Of a stretch of DNA of 48,473 bases, positions 34,374 to 45,494 are shown one piece after another. Every line of letters begins with the position of its first letter. Position 1 is the first letter of the stretch. This stretch comes from Cylindrobasidium torrendii FP15055 ss-10 (Eukaryota > Basidiomycota > Agaricomycetes > Agaricales > Physalacriaceae). The translations under genes were made by a program, and so were the position numbers. The DNA is taken from the NCBI GenBank assembly GCA_000934385.1, contig KN880611.1:1-48473 (forward strand), given 5' to 3'. Under the pieces are notes generated by a model. That model did no database searches. It saw nothing but the letters and a program-made list of their open reading frames with translations, and had not been told where the DNA came from.

Positions 34374-36015
34374 CTATCTCGTCAATTTCACAATGCGCGT
34401 CGGCCCCTCATGCCAATCCTCGACCCTCCTCTGCGCAATCAAGCTATACGTCGACTGGCCTGACCCCACGAACCCACTGGCCAGGCTATGCATGACCGTG
34501 TCGATGATGGGCGGTATCCATTCGCCGTACTTTTCCTCGGTCTTTTGTTCGTCATGGTCGTATCTGGTCCACCCCATGCCCTCTACATCCTCCCAGAACT
34601 CAGCAGACTTCTCGTCCGAGCTGACAAAGACTTCCGGGTCTCGTATACCCTGCAGCTCTAGCTCCCAGATGACCTCTTCCACTGCGACTTCGTAGTCCGC
34701 CAATGGAGCAAACCCTATGTCCTTGAAATCCCCGCGACGAACATGCACACTAACAAAGGGAGGCAGCGACTGGAGTGACGAGAGGCCAAACGCATGCCGC
34801 AAGTTGTTCGTCGCCATCGCTATCATCTCCTCCGTGAAATGCAAGTTGGATCCAATCGAGCGCCATGCAGGCGACCACGCCTTCTCCCACTCGAAGATGT
34901 TGGCCTCGGTCGATACATAGTAGCTCGTGTCGAAGCACGACATATGTTGGTCGGGTACGATAGACAGTCCAGTTTTCTCAGAAGGCCACCTAACATCGTA
35001 CGTCCTGCCTTGATGGAGCGGGTCCTTGGGGAAAATGAGAGCAGCAAGCTTCCAGAACGTCGTGAAGCTATATGAATCCTCCGGCTTGCCACCGAAGTAG
35101 GTGTCGTCAGGGACATCCGTGAACGAGGTATCAAGGTGAAGGTGTTCCCAGAACGAGGCTGGACCGTACGGAAACTCCCCAGCTCGGATTGTCCAGCAGC
35201 CGAGTGGCTCTGGCGCCGCAGGGTATGGGTCCTGTCGATGGGCAGGGACCTCCTTTATGTCGCTCCATTCCAGAATAGGGTACCCAACGGCGCGGCGGAG
35301 GTAATCTATGTCAAAGACGGCGGAAAAAGGGAGCGATGGCTCTTCGTACGCTACATGCAGATGTCAGTGGTGGCGCCTGGTGAGCACGGCGAACATACAT
35401 ATATGGTGCGAGGGTGTGAAAGCTGGTACAACAGGGACACGGTTCGAAAGAATGCCCAAGTAAATGAGATTGGCCTGGGGGCGAAGTTAGCTGAGGAGTG
35501 GGCAGTGAGTGCAACTCGGACGAACAAAGCATATGACTTGATTGCCTGCGATGGACGGTCAGTACATGAACGCTGAATGCATAGAAGACGGACTGAATCC
35601 ACCGAGGCAAAAAGCTGTAACATAATTGATATCTTGACGGAGGCTGTCTGCAGGCGCCTGTGAGCGTGGTTCGCGTGCCCAAGTCCGGCGACAACGCACC
35701 TCTAAAGGACGTCCCCGGCGTCCCAGTCACATAGTTCTTTGGGTCCTCCCAGTCAAACTTTTCCTTTGGAAATGTTGGCGGTGGTGGAGGCGGCGGTGCA
35801 GGAGCCAGTGATGGTTCTGGAGGCGGTGGAACAGGCAAAGGATCTTGGATGATTGGTGTACACAGTTCGCCTGATTCTGGGCCACAGACTGACTGAGCAG
35901 GTAATTTTATCGACGATGGCGCGTTTTTGAAGTTCTTGGGCAGCCACATTGTCATCCCAGCCAGCGCCGCGAAAGCCAGCAGAAACAACACGGAGCGAGG
36001 CTTCGGTAGGGACAT
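34374..36015 (-). CDS. GDP-fucose protein O-fucosyltransferase-like, type II membrane
   Basis: Probable Golgi glycosyltransferase. Five exons (316, 54, 20, 76 and 977 nt) give 480 aa. A short cytosolic N-terminus and a single anchor (VLFLLAFAALAGMTMWL) are followed by a Pro-rich stem (PPPPEPSLAPAPPPPPPP). The catalytic region has FRDSLRQDINYVTAFCLGGF, NQVICFANLIYLGILSNRVP, the conserved HVRRGDF sugar-nucleotide motif, FVSSDE, and the C-terminal VGSGQSTYSLIAQRRV. These match the fungal O-fucosyltransferase-like group; donor and acceptor are not proven. The 20-nt exon 3 (35526-35545) and the donor GTTCGT of the next intron are needed to restore the family sequence. Confidence 0.88.
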
Positions 36016-36912
36016 CGCTGCAAGACGCTGCAGGGATCAAGAGTGACGGGGGAAAGAGAAAGAGAAGGTGAGATAGCGCCGACCATATATAACTAAACGC
36101 GTCCGCATACAACACGATCGCCGGGCACAGTGTTGTCGGCGCCCCAACTTGTCGATCCGAAACTGAGCATCCTGTCGCGTCTAAATCGTGCTGAGTATGA
36201 GATTGTCTTTATCAAAAGGTATAAGTGAGGAATCCAAAGATCTTTGACGGTGATGCGTACTTTTTTGCGCATTGTCCTCGTCCTGCAAGCTCGGACATCA
36301 AGTCTGAGAAACCGCTGGCAGGAGAGCGCTCGAAATCAAATAAATTCGTTGTTCCTGGCGGCTCCGCTCGCGATTTAGGATCAAAGATGTCAACGGGAGG
36401 AGGCGTTAGCCGAAGATATGGTCGGCGTCGAGTCGAGGCACGTATTTTTTTTTTTGCGCCGAAGGCGCCAGATGCAACTTCATCACAACGACTCTTTCTG
36501 AGTTGATATCATGCCAGGCATGTCCACCATTGCCGAATGACATGTTGGGCTCAACAGAGTCAGGAGTAGAGATGGAGGTGGAGGGCGGAACATTGATCGG
36601 ACGTCGGGCCGTAAGCACCGGCGAAGTAGTTTAACTTTTCGCACGGCTTGCTCTGGCTTGCTAAGTAAGCATCTAAGTACCCTTGGCACTCTTTTCGAAA
36701 GACTTAACAGCACTTCGTTGCATTCCAGTATATGATGTGCAAGCCTGTACATCCATCTTACCAAGCACCGTTTCAGCATGAATCAGCTCACATAACCATC
36801 AACATAAGCTTGACTAACTACAAACTCAGCGACAAAACGAAGCTCAAGCCCATGTACCAGCGTTTCCATAAGAACAGTCGGGCTCGACGAGTGCTTCATA
36901 TTCTCACTCACT
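36016..36912. other. Gene-free interval with T-run and hairpin
   Basis: No gene seen. At 36445-36455 there is an 11-T run directly followed by a perfect 5-bp hairpin GCGCC-GAA-GGCGC (36456-36468). The rest holds the promoters of the fucosyltransferase-like gene (left) and the GST (right). Confidence 0.5.
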
Positions 36913-37666
36913 ATGCAGTTGCAGTCGCCTCTGAAGCTCTGGGTCATTCGCTGGGGTCCATACCCTCGTCGCGTCCTCCTCTACCTCAAAATTAAGGGAG
37001 TCCCGAATGAAGACATTGAGATAGTCAACATGGAGTTCACCGCGACCGGAGGCATGTCTGGTGACCCTGATAAGCCGGCAGGTTCAGTCCCGATGGTACA
37101 GCGTGTCAAACTACTTGTACTCTCACTGTGAACTCACGTATACATTACAGCTACAGTTAGAGGACGGTAGTTTAATTCGCCAGTCCATGGGGATATTGCA
37201 GTACCTCGAAGAGCGCTTCGCGCATATTGGGTCAAACATGTCTGGGACGTCAGCACTCGAGCGCGCACAAATCCGCGATATGTGCAGTCTTGTTGACGAG
37301 GCCGCCGCGCAAACCCACGTTTACATGTCCCACGCGTCCAAGATCTTCACCAGGCTGAACCCACACCAGAGCAAAGTCGAGGCAGAACGATCCGAGGCGC
37401 TGCGTGACAAGGCTTTGAGGACGCTCGCGGACTGGACATCAGATACGAGGGGATTTTTGATGGGCGGGGAGAATCCAACGCTGCCGGATATCGTGCTATT
37501 TGCCTTGATGCAGTCTTATAGGGTGTTTTATGGTGATGACATTGGGAAGAGCATGCCGAGGTTGGAAGACTTCTATAACAAGATGAGCGGACTGGATGGA
37601 ACGGAGGCGCCTGAGTATCCCGCACATATGGAGTCGATTGCAAAGCAAAGAGTAGTAGAGCTCTAA
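36913..37666 (+). CDS. Cytosolic glutathione S-transferase-like protein
   Basis: Two exons (183 and 516 nt, intron 37096-37150) give 232 aa, the normal GST length. The N-terminal thioredoxin-like domain has a PYPRRVLLYLKIKGV helix and the cis-Pro strand VPMLQLEDGSLIRQSMGIL, which carries the glutathione-contact Ser. The all-helical C-terminal domain contains the conserved N-cap region GENPTLPDIVLFALMQ. Substrate unknown; likely detoxification. Unrelated to the membrane MGST3 gene at 8.3 kb. Confidence 0.88.
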
Positions 37667-38221
37667 TTCCATACAACCGCAGATGCTGATGCACCACTGG
37701 ACCGCTCAAGTTCCTAATATATCAGAATCGGATTTGTTTTTTCTTACCGAATTGCTTTCATAAACCGACTAGGGCTGAGCGCAGGGACGTATTGTTCGTT
37801 CGACTACGAAGAGGTGGATATTCCTTTCCAGCTTGCAATACATGGCGGGCATTTGAGGTTAGAAGATGGCACGCTCACTCAGTGCTTTAGATGATACGAC
37901 GGTTGTACATATCATCAGAACGCAGATGCAGAGCCCGACAAACAAGACTGCCTTTCTCATCACAGCCTATTCACAGCCATGCAAGCCTGACAAAGTGCTT
38001 TCACACTTCTAATACTATTGTGACGAGAGATCCACATTCATTGAAAACCCAAACAAGGAACGAAACACGTAAATAGCAGTAGATAAAGGAGCCCATTGTT
38101 TGTCACAACATTCGTGTATATGGCCGTCGCCTCGTGTCAGAAACGTGATGTTCATATTGTTCACAATAAAGACTCTGCGGCTCGCAAATACAACTCTCAT
38201 TACGACCTTCACCAACGCCAA
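37667..38221. other. Gene-free interval
   Basis: GST 3' region and promoter of the next small gene. No gene recognised. Confidence 0.5.
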
Positions 38222-38634
38222 ATGATGTCCATTGAACAAGTTGCGCCATTCGTTATTACGCTAGTCACGACGACCATATTTTTCTTCGCCTACGAATGGA
38301 TCTTAACACGTATAGTCGGCTCATGGGGCGTCGACGCCACTGGAGGTGCGGAAACCTATTTTCGCAGTGGCCATTGACTAACTTTGAGACTCTACTAGTG
38401 GTCGGGTACGAAGTCGCCATACGCGCGAGAGACGACAGGATACAGGAGATCGCGAAGAAACTGCGCGCAGCGGAGCGTGAAATTGCCAGTTTGAAGGAGG
38501 AGTCGAGGTTTTGGGAAGAAATGGCAAACAAAGTTTTTGCCTGTTATCAGGGCGATATGCACGCTACTGAGGCAAGAACTGGCATGCCACTGCACCTCTT
38601 GGTTGAGCGGCCGAAGAATCTGTCATTGGAGTAG
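38222..38634 (+). CDS. Small single-pass membrane protein with coiled coil
   Basis: Two exons (88 and 236 nt, intron 38310-38398, 89 nt) give 107 aa. One membrane helix near residues 8-28 (VAPFVITLVTTTIFFFAYEW) is followed by a charged coiled coil (IQEIAKKLRAAEREIASLKE) and a short tail. No family recognised. The splice join completes ...ILT to LVGYEVAIRARDD in frame. The start could be either of two adjacent Met codons (38222 or 38225). Possibly an ER or mitochondrial membrane anchor protein, which is a guess. Confidence 0.65.
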
Positions 38635-39034
38635 GAGGGAGGATTGTAAAGACATGCATTGATTGCATCGCCAAATCCTGATCAAGACCGTCGCGCTCAA
38701 TCATCAATGTGTTGGCTGCTTGCTCGAAAGCATCAACGGTGCAATAAAATATTCTCGACCTGGATTTCCGTTAGACTATCAATGTATCATGAGCGACCGT
38801 AACCCAAGTCGACATTGACTCTTGAGCTTCTCGTGTGCATATCCTCAGATCCTGGGAGTATCATGAACACGTCCAGCAGGTCGACTCTCTAATATCTCAG
38901 CTCTTAGCAGAAGACGCAGGTACGAAGAGTTGATCACACAAAGATGAAAGCAAACGCGGGTATTAGCTGCATTGGGTAGTAAAATGCTAAAGTGGTATAG
39001 ACAACAAGCTAATTAGTGGGGGCAAGTAAATGGA
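38635..39034. other. Gene-free interval
   Basis: Convergent 3' regions of the small membrane protein gene and secreted protein B. No gene seen. Confidence 0.5.
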
Positions 39035-40002
39035 TTAAAGGCCGAGGAGGGCGAGGACATGACCGAGGCCGAGGCCCTTGAGGAGGTCGATGACCGGGCC
39101 AACACTGCGAAAACAAACACTTCAGTAAAGGTGAAATAGAAAATGAATTTAAAAGCACGTACAGGCCGCTGACGAGGGCGATAACACCCGGAAGGAGAGC
39201 ATCAACGGTAGCAAGGACAGTGTAGAGAAGGGGGCTGAGGCCCACGAGAAGCTCGTTGACGGCAGGGATTTGCTGGAGGTCACCGAGGATGGGGTCGAGG
39301 GTGCGGCCGACGTCCTAAAAAAATCACAATCTATCAGAAAAATGTTGCATGTAACAGAGGGAAAGAAAAGCGTACAGAAAGAATGGTGTAGAGAAGTTGC
39401 GCAACTTCCTGCTGGCCGTCACGTGCGACGACCGAGGAGGATCCCGCCGTCGCGACCGCTGCGCTGGAGCCGACGACAGATGTCGCAGTGCCAACAACGG
39501 AGGTCACAGTGCCGACAACAGATGAAGTGACGCTGCCGACCTGGGAGGTGGCAGAGACGACGACAGAGCCTGCGTCGGGGCTGGTGCCGTAGGAGGCCCC
39601 ATAGGAACCAGAGTCTCCGGCGCCGTACGAGCCGTAAGGAATGGCAGGTGCGCCAGGCATACCGCTGAGGCCGTCAGCGGCGGCCTGGATCGCGTCGGTC
39701 AACTGCTTGACGAGCGGGAGCACGTTCTCTTCCGTAATGTCTGTCACAGCGGCTGCAGCGAAGTGTTAGCTTGCTGTGAACGTCGAAGACGTATAATGAG
39801 GCGTACAGAGCTGGGGCAGAACACTAGACGTAACACCAAGGAGTTCATTGAGAACCCCAGATACCTCAACTTCAACTTCGACTTCGACCTCGATGTCGCC
39901 TCCTCCCTGAGAGTGAGCCTCATAGTCGCTGGTGTATGCTGGCGCGGCAGACGCGAACAAAGAGCCGGCGGCGAGAGCAGCAGCAACGCGAGTGAAGAAC
40001 AT
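39035..40002 (-). CDS. Small secreted protein B (possibly SC15-like)
   Basis: Four exons (196, 377, 152 and 70 nt) give 264 aa. A signal peptide (MFFTRVAAALAAGSLFASAA) is followed by an alternating Glu-Val run (IEVEVEVEVEVSG), then LNELLGVTSSVLPQLSAVTD and ITEENVLPLVKQLTDAI. A Gly/Ser/Tyr-rich section (PYGSYGAGDSGSYGASYG) precedes a Val/Ser/Thr-rich section. The conserved end reads DVGRTLDPILGDLQQIP, LLPGVIALVSGL and LLKGLGLGHVLALLGL. It is closest to secreted protein C, which faces it in opposite orientation 4.6 kb away; the last two exons are the same length in both. Inferred extracellular, wall-associated. Confidence 0.88.
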
Positions 40003-40132
40003 TCTTGTTGATGAGAGAGTGTAAAGGGAGCAAGAGCGAATGAAGTGGGGTGTCGAAAGACGAAGAGGTGGGTGTTAGTGGGAAGTGAGAGAAGGCGCTG
40101 GGAGCTGAGGACTGTCGATTGCAGAGCAGAGG

Positions 40133-40140
40133 ATTTTATA
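40133..40140 (-). promoter_or_regulatory. TATA box of secreted protein B
   Basis: TATAAAAT on the minus strand, about 131 nt upstream of the ATG at 40002. Confidence 0.6.
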
Positions 40141-40309
40141 CCAGAGGAGAGGCAGCATTTCCGAGAACGTAAGGCAGTCGTTCTGCTTGAGGGCGTCAGG
40201 CGCGTTGCGAGGCTTCGCAAAGGCTTCGACGAATAATCGAGCGCCTTCTGCTCCACAACTGGCGCGACTTGTGCATGCGTAACCGGGTGATTTATGTCGC
40301 TAGAGGTAA

Positions 40310-40342
40310 GCCAGAAACGAGCTGGAAACGAGCCAGAAACGG
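40310..40342. repeat. Short tandem repeat, about three 11-nt units
   Basis: Three adjacent near-copies: CCAGAAACGAG, CTGGAAACGAG and CCAGAAACGG. It sits about 310 nt upstream of secreted protein B and could be an upstream binding-site cluster. Confidence 0.5.
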
Positions 40343-40857
40343 AAACGATAAGGCCATGCACCAGTTTCATTTCGGCGCAGATCTTCCACCCTTAGCGAAG
40401 AGGAAGCCTGGAGGAGGCACAATAACGCAGCCGCATGGCGGAGGACGTTGAGGAGAGCACACATTTTACTACAGGCAAAGAACGTCGTTGGTAAGATACA
40501 TTCGGGTGTCGTTGCACCGATGTTACACCAATGCAACAGGAGGGTCAAGTAAGTGGTATGTACGGAGAAATCCAAAGTAGTATAGTGCAGGTGTTGAGAA
40601 AAATCCAAATGCTAGTATGTCCAGGGTGGCATGCAAGTCCGAGCGCGATGCGGTGGTACGTAGAGAGGCATGCCAAAGCAAGGCATGATCTAGAAGAGCT
40701 CTAAGTGGTGGCAGTTATTAGTAATGCGTCAGGCGTTATGAAAGTTATGGTAGGAAATGTCTAGAATGTGCGACGAAAGCGATTGCGAAATGGGAGTCTC
40801 TAGTGTGGGCTGCGACGCTGGTGGCGATCGCTTCTCCTGAGGATAGTAGATGTTAAC

Positions 40858-42589
40858 TTAGACGAAGGTGAGTAGGACTATAAACGATGCTACGAACGCA
40901 GTCAGGTTGTTTGTGCCCGCCGGGAGGGCACTGTTCGCAGCTCCCGAAGCCACATTCCTGCTCGGGCGGAACTTCCCAACCTTGGAACTGTCGGTCTCGC
41001 CCATGTCGGCGCCGTTGATGAAGCGCGCGAAGACGGTGGCGGCAGTCTTGCGCTGGTACTGGGGCATTTGATGTCCAGCCTGGTAGACGCGCACAAAAGT
41101 GATGCCTGGTGGGCCATCGATGACCTTGTACTGGCCGACTTCTTGGTCGTCGAGCTTCAATGATTCCATCTGAGCATCCGCAAAGGCATGGTTGCCGGAC
41201 CAAGCCATCTGCGAGACAACCTCATGCACACCGACCCAGTTCGCTCTGTCAGGCGCATTAGCATGGGAACGGGAATCCGGGAAGAAAAGCGCACTTTTGG
41301 TCCGCATCGCCGACCCAGAGCATGACATCAACCTCGCCGGCCTCGACGATTTCCGCCAAGTCGTTAATCGCTGAACGACCAGTATCACCAGAGCCAGAGA
41401 ACCGTGCGTGGACGCCAGAATCACACTGGTCGAAGCTCTTGCCCTCGGCGCCAACCTTGTGCTTGTTGTCGCGAAGGAACTTCAGGTAGTGCGTAGCTGC
41501 TGATTGCTCGTCGTAGTCCTCATCATTGATCTCGCTAGTCTTGTTTCCGTCGTCGGTGATGCGAAGGTCGTTTGGATCACGGTTGCCCCACATAGGGAGC
41601 TGGACCCTCCGCGTGCAGATCTTGACGGCGTCGTTGCACTCACTGTCGGAGCCTCCATCGTTACACTTGCTCAATGCGGGAGCGCATTCCTTCTCGAATG
41701 CATCCTCTGTCTCCTGGATGAGCGTCTTGTTGGTGACGATGGGGTCGTAACCGGGAGGATCAATGGCAAAGGTGATCGTAGCATTCGTCTGGATCATAGG
41801 GTCGTGCTTTCCATTGCCGATAATGAGCTTGCTGATGTTGATAGGAACGCCCTTGACCTTGCCGCTCGCTATCTTCTTGTTCTGGCTCTTGAAGTAGGAT
41901 GTGAAGACGGGTCCGAAGTGAGCGCCGTACGACTCGCTGGCAAGGATGAAGCTATGAGAGCGTTAGTTCCAAACAGAGCACAAGGGCCAGGAAATACTGA
42001 CTCTCTGTTGGCATACTTGCTGAACGCGTCGTCCGCGAACCAGGTCTGGAGACCATGCCACAGATACTTGGCTGCTTCTTTGTTGGTCCTGACTTTTCGT
42101 CCAGCAGAGAAGCCCGCGCCGAAGGGTTGGTCAATGTAGAGCACTGTGGGGATATTAGCCCGTCGAATGCGGAACAGAGGTCCGGCGTACTGTTCGTATG
42201 GTTGGTCCAGCTGTATGGATTCAAGCTGGTCGACTCCTTGTCGTCGTTGACCAAACACGGGCCGTTCTCTACGCAGCGGTCAGAGACTAACATGCGCGGA
42301 TGGAGTAGCACACACCTTCAAAGAGGCCAATCATGGACGTGCAGCCAGGACCTCCGTTGAGCCAGAGGGTGAGTGGCTTCTGGTCGGGCTCGTCGCGAGA
42401 CTCGAAGAACCAAAAGAAAAAGGTGTCATTCTTCTGGTTATCAAGGTCGATATAGCCTGAGAATTGGCGGACGTTGGGCGTGGTTTCGCAGATGCCGGTG
42501 TCTTTCTTGAATGAGACGGACTGGCTAAAGGCCGCGAGCGGAAGAAGAAGGAGTGGTAGTGCGAACGTTGAAAGAGCGTGGGGGACCAT
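40858..42589 (-). CDS. Serine carboxypeptidase (S10), probably GPI-anchored
   Basis: Secreted peptidase that removes C-terminal residues. Five exons (274, 78, 142, 657 and 388 nt) give 512 aa. A signal peptide (LSTFALPLLLLPLAAFSQS) is followed by the oxyanion/substrate segment LTLWLNGGPGCTSMIG and YIDQPFGAGFS. The catalytic Ser is in ASESYGAHFG (usual form GESYGG), Asp in WVGDADQKANWVG, and His in AGHQMPQYQ. The Cys normally found before NW is Ala here. The C-terminus has a Ser/Asn/Ala site followed by a hydrophobic end (LTAFVASFIVLLTFV), which looks like a GPI-attachment signal. Confidence 0.93.
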
Positions 42590-43180
42590 GGTCGCTGGTG
42601 GTCGTCGTGGTGAGAGGCCAAGGTGTTCTAACGCGAGAACCAATTTGAGGAGCACCAACTATTTATTGCGTCCATCAGCTTCTAATCCACGAGCGCGTAG
42701 ATCGCCGGGAGAAATGAAAATACGGGATTTTCCTCCGATGCGCCCACAGTGGGGGCGGGGACCAAGATGCCCTAATAATGGGAATGGTTGGATAACGGCT
42801 GCGCTGCGAGCAAGCTGCAGGTTACTAGGCTAGGCTTGGGCTTGGCTGAGTAGGATGGCTCATGTCGGTGCTCGGGCCGTATATCCTAAGCCAGGTTGCG
42901 AAGCGCAACTGCGCCAAAGGGCGCCTGCGAACTCCACCTTTTTATTATTCCAATGATGCAACCGCCATTGGGAAAATACCAGTGATGCCTGCCTGTCATC
43001 GCTTCAATGTTGGATATTCGACTTGGCCGAACCATCGCAACGGAGCTGGGATGGAGATCAGACTCAGAACTTAGCGTCGAAGCAGCAGGCAAGGAGCAGG
43101 CAAATGTGGCGTAGTAGTGTGATGTCACTCCCACGTGCACGCAACACGTTCTCTCTGTTCTCTCACTGCCGTCGCCGACA
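42590..43180. promoter_or_regulatory. Divergent promoter region, carboxypeptidase / VTI1
   Basis: 591 nt between two divergent start codons. It contains TAGGCTAGGCTTGGGCTTGGCT repeats of GGCTTGG near 42828-42850. No gene. Confidence 0.5.
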
Positions 43181-44083
43181 ATGGACACACCAAGTGGCCT
43201 TTTCGAGTCATATAGCCAGGACTATGCGCACTTGATAAACTCATTGCGCACAAAGTTGGAGGGAGATGTGCGGTCACAGTCTGGAGGTGCGTAACTCTCG
43301 CTATGCTTCATGTATTTCCCTGGTTCTAAACTGGATACCTCGTCGCAGAACAGCGCAAAGCTACACTGCGGCGGGCAGAGATGGAACTGGACGAGGCAGA
43401 CGACATTGTGCGTGCTGCGCCCCCCATTTCATACCACTTTCCAACATCACATTCTAGATATCCCAACTCGAACTAGAGATTCAAGGGATCCCTACCTCCA
43501 TCCGCCCGCAGTATGCGGCGCGCCTCAAGCAAGCCAAGCTGGACTTGGCGCGCTACAAGAAGCTTTCCAAGGACCTCCAGTCCCAGTCTTCGCGCACGGA
43601 CCTTCTAGGCGGCAGCGCAGCCCGTGGTTTCCGAAATTCACCCTCAGACGACCCTTACAATGAACAGGGAGATCGCACACGGTTGCTTGCAGGACACGAA
43701 ACCCTCACAGACGGCAGCAGGCGGCTCGCAGCCTCGCAGCGCATCGCACTGGAAACAGAGCAACAAGGGGCAGACATCCTTCGCAACCTAGGGCGTCAGC
43801 GCGAGCAAATAGAGAATACGCGGGATACGGTGCGTATCAAGTCATTGTTTATTAGTTTCTACTGATGTGCTGTTTGTAGCTACAAGAAGCAGACACTTCG
43901 ATTGGGCGCGCAACTGGTACCGTGAAAGGCATGATTAGACAGTACACCTTCTTCCCTTCATTTCGTGGACGTAGCTGATTGTATCGTAGAATGTACAAGC
44001 AGCGCGTTATCCTTGGACTACTGATAGCCGTCCTCATCGTGGTGGTCCTAGTGATTCTGTACTTCAAGCTTGTGCGACGCTGA
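43181..44083 (+). CDS. VTI1: Vesicle t-SNARE VTI1
   Basis: Qb-SNARE for Golgi-endosome and vacuolar fusion. Five exons (106, 59, 372, 62 and 94 nt) give 230 aa. The N-terminal three-helix domain has LFESYSQDYAHLINSLRTKL, RRAEMELDEADDIISQLELE, and IPTSIRPQYAARLKQAKLDL then ARYKKLSKDL. The SNARE motif begins near residue 140 (SQRIALETEQQGADILRNLG, then IGRATGTVKGM), with the zero-layer Gln in RQREQIENTRDT. It ends in a membrane anchor (LGLLIAVLIVVVLVILYF). All introns are 48-62 nt. Confidence 0.95.
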
Positions 44084-44613
44084 TACCAGGCTTTCTATGG
44101 ACATTCGGATTGTATATCTACCTTATGATTATATCTCTTATTTGACGTTTGCCTCTGTGAAGGGGCTTATTGATATCTTGAATATCCTGTGTTCATGAGT
44201 GCCAACACGAGTACAACACGGCGACATCGAACGAAAAACGTCTTCCTAATATGCAAGACCCGTTTACTGGAGGTCACTATGCGCCTCAAAATGTGGCCCG
44301 ACGAAAACCCGGATTCTTGCCACTGCGCCGTCGTCGCCATGGCTTTTTGTCGCGCACTACACGTCATGTTGCAGCCTGGGAACCCGCCGCTCCGGCTATT
44401 TTGTGGAGCAAAAGGGCGGGGCCCTTTGCAACGCGCTGATTTATGCAAGATTTATGAGATTCTCGTTGACGCTCCACAGCACATCCCTCCGTTCCCCGTT
44501 CACATATAAAAGGCCTCTCATTTTGTGCACTTTCCTTCATCACATCGACTCGCACTTCTTGTCCAACGACAACTTTCCCACTACATTCTTTCTACTCACA
44601 CTTTCGCTTAAAA
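44084..44613. other. Gene-free: VTI1 3' and promoter of secreted protein C
   Basis: No gene seen. TATAAAA at 44505-44511 and pyrimidine-rich sequence before the ATG at 44614. Confidence 0.5.
44505..44511 (+). promoter_or_regulatory. TATA box of secreted protein C
   Basis: TATAAAA, about 109 nt upstream of the start codon. Confidence 0.6.
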
Positions 44614-45494
44614 ATGTTCTTCACGCGTGTTGCTGCTACCCTTGCAATTGGCTCCAGCCTTTTCGCATCTGCTGCGCCCACACAATATACCCGCGGTCTT
44701 GAGGTCGAAGTCGAGGTCGAGGTTGAGGTGTCCGACCTCCTTAACGAACTTCTCGGTGTCACTTCAACTGTGCTACCCCAGCTTGGTGCGTCGTTCTCAG
44801 CTCTGTTTTCTTTTTACGCTTACACGACCTCTCAGCTGCGGTTACCGACATCACAGAAGCGACCGTCCTCCCCCTTGTCAAGCAACTGACCGACGCGCTC
44901 ACCCACGCCGCCGACGGGCTCGGTGGTATCCAAGCCCCTGCAGGCGGCGCGGCTTCCTCTGCCGTTGGCTCTGCAACCTCCGCAGCAGGATCAGTAACCT
45001 CCTCTGTCGTCGGCACCGCAACTTCAGTCCTCAGCTCTGCAACCTCTGTTGTCAGCACGGCGACATCTGTTGCTGGCTCTGCTGCTGCACCTGTCTCTAC
45101 CGCCGCATCCGAGATTGCCGCGCGCGACGGCAAGCAGGAAGTTGCGCAGCTCTTGAACACTGTCCTCTCTGTACGTTCCCTCTACTATAGCATGATGGCG
45201 AGACTGACAGGATATGCAGGACGTCGGCAACACCTTGAACCCCATCCTCGGTGACCTCCAGAAGATCCCCGCCGTTGCTGAGCTCCTCCAGGGCCTCAGC
45301 CCCGTCCTCAACACTGTCCTCACCACAGTCGACGCACTCCTCCCCGGTGTCGTCGACCTCGTCTCTGGCCTGTACGCACATTTGAATCTGTCTCGTGGAA
45401 TTGGATTCTAACAAGTTTTTGCAGCGTCGGCCCCGTCGTTGACCTCCTCAAGGGCCTTGGCCTCGGCGACGTCCTTGGTCTGCTCGGCCTCTAA
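44614..45494 (+). CDS. Small secreted protein C (possibly SC15-like)
   Basis: Four exons (172, 335, 152 and 70 nt) with introns of 49-53 nt give 242 aa. A signal peptide (MFFTRVAATLAIGSSLFASA) is followed by the Glu-Val run (LEVEVEVEVEVSD), LLNELLGVTSTVLPQLAAVT and DITEATVLPLVKQLTDAL. A Ser/Ala/Thr/Val-rich section holds VGSATSAAGSVTSSVVG-like repeats. The conserved end reads TLNPILGDLQKIPAV, LLPGVVDLVSGL and LLKGLGLGDVLGLLGL. Closest relative is secreted protein B in inverted orientation. Likely extracellular. Confidence 0.9.

Larger units (their letters stand above)
40003..40857. other. Gene-free: promoter of secreted protein B and carboxypeptidase 3' region
   Basis: No gene seen. It contains the TATA box at 40133-40140 and a short GAAACGAGC repeat array at 40310-40342. 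Confidence 0.5.
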
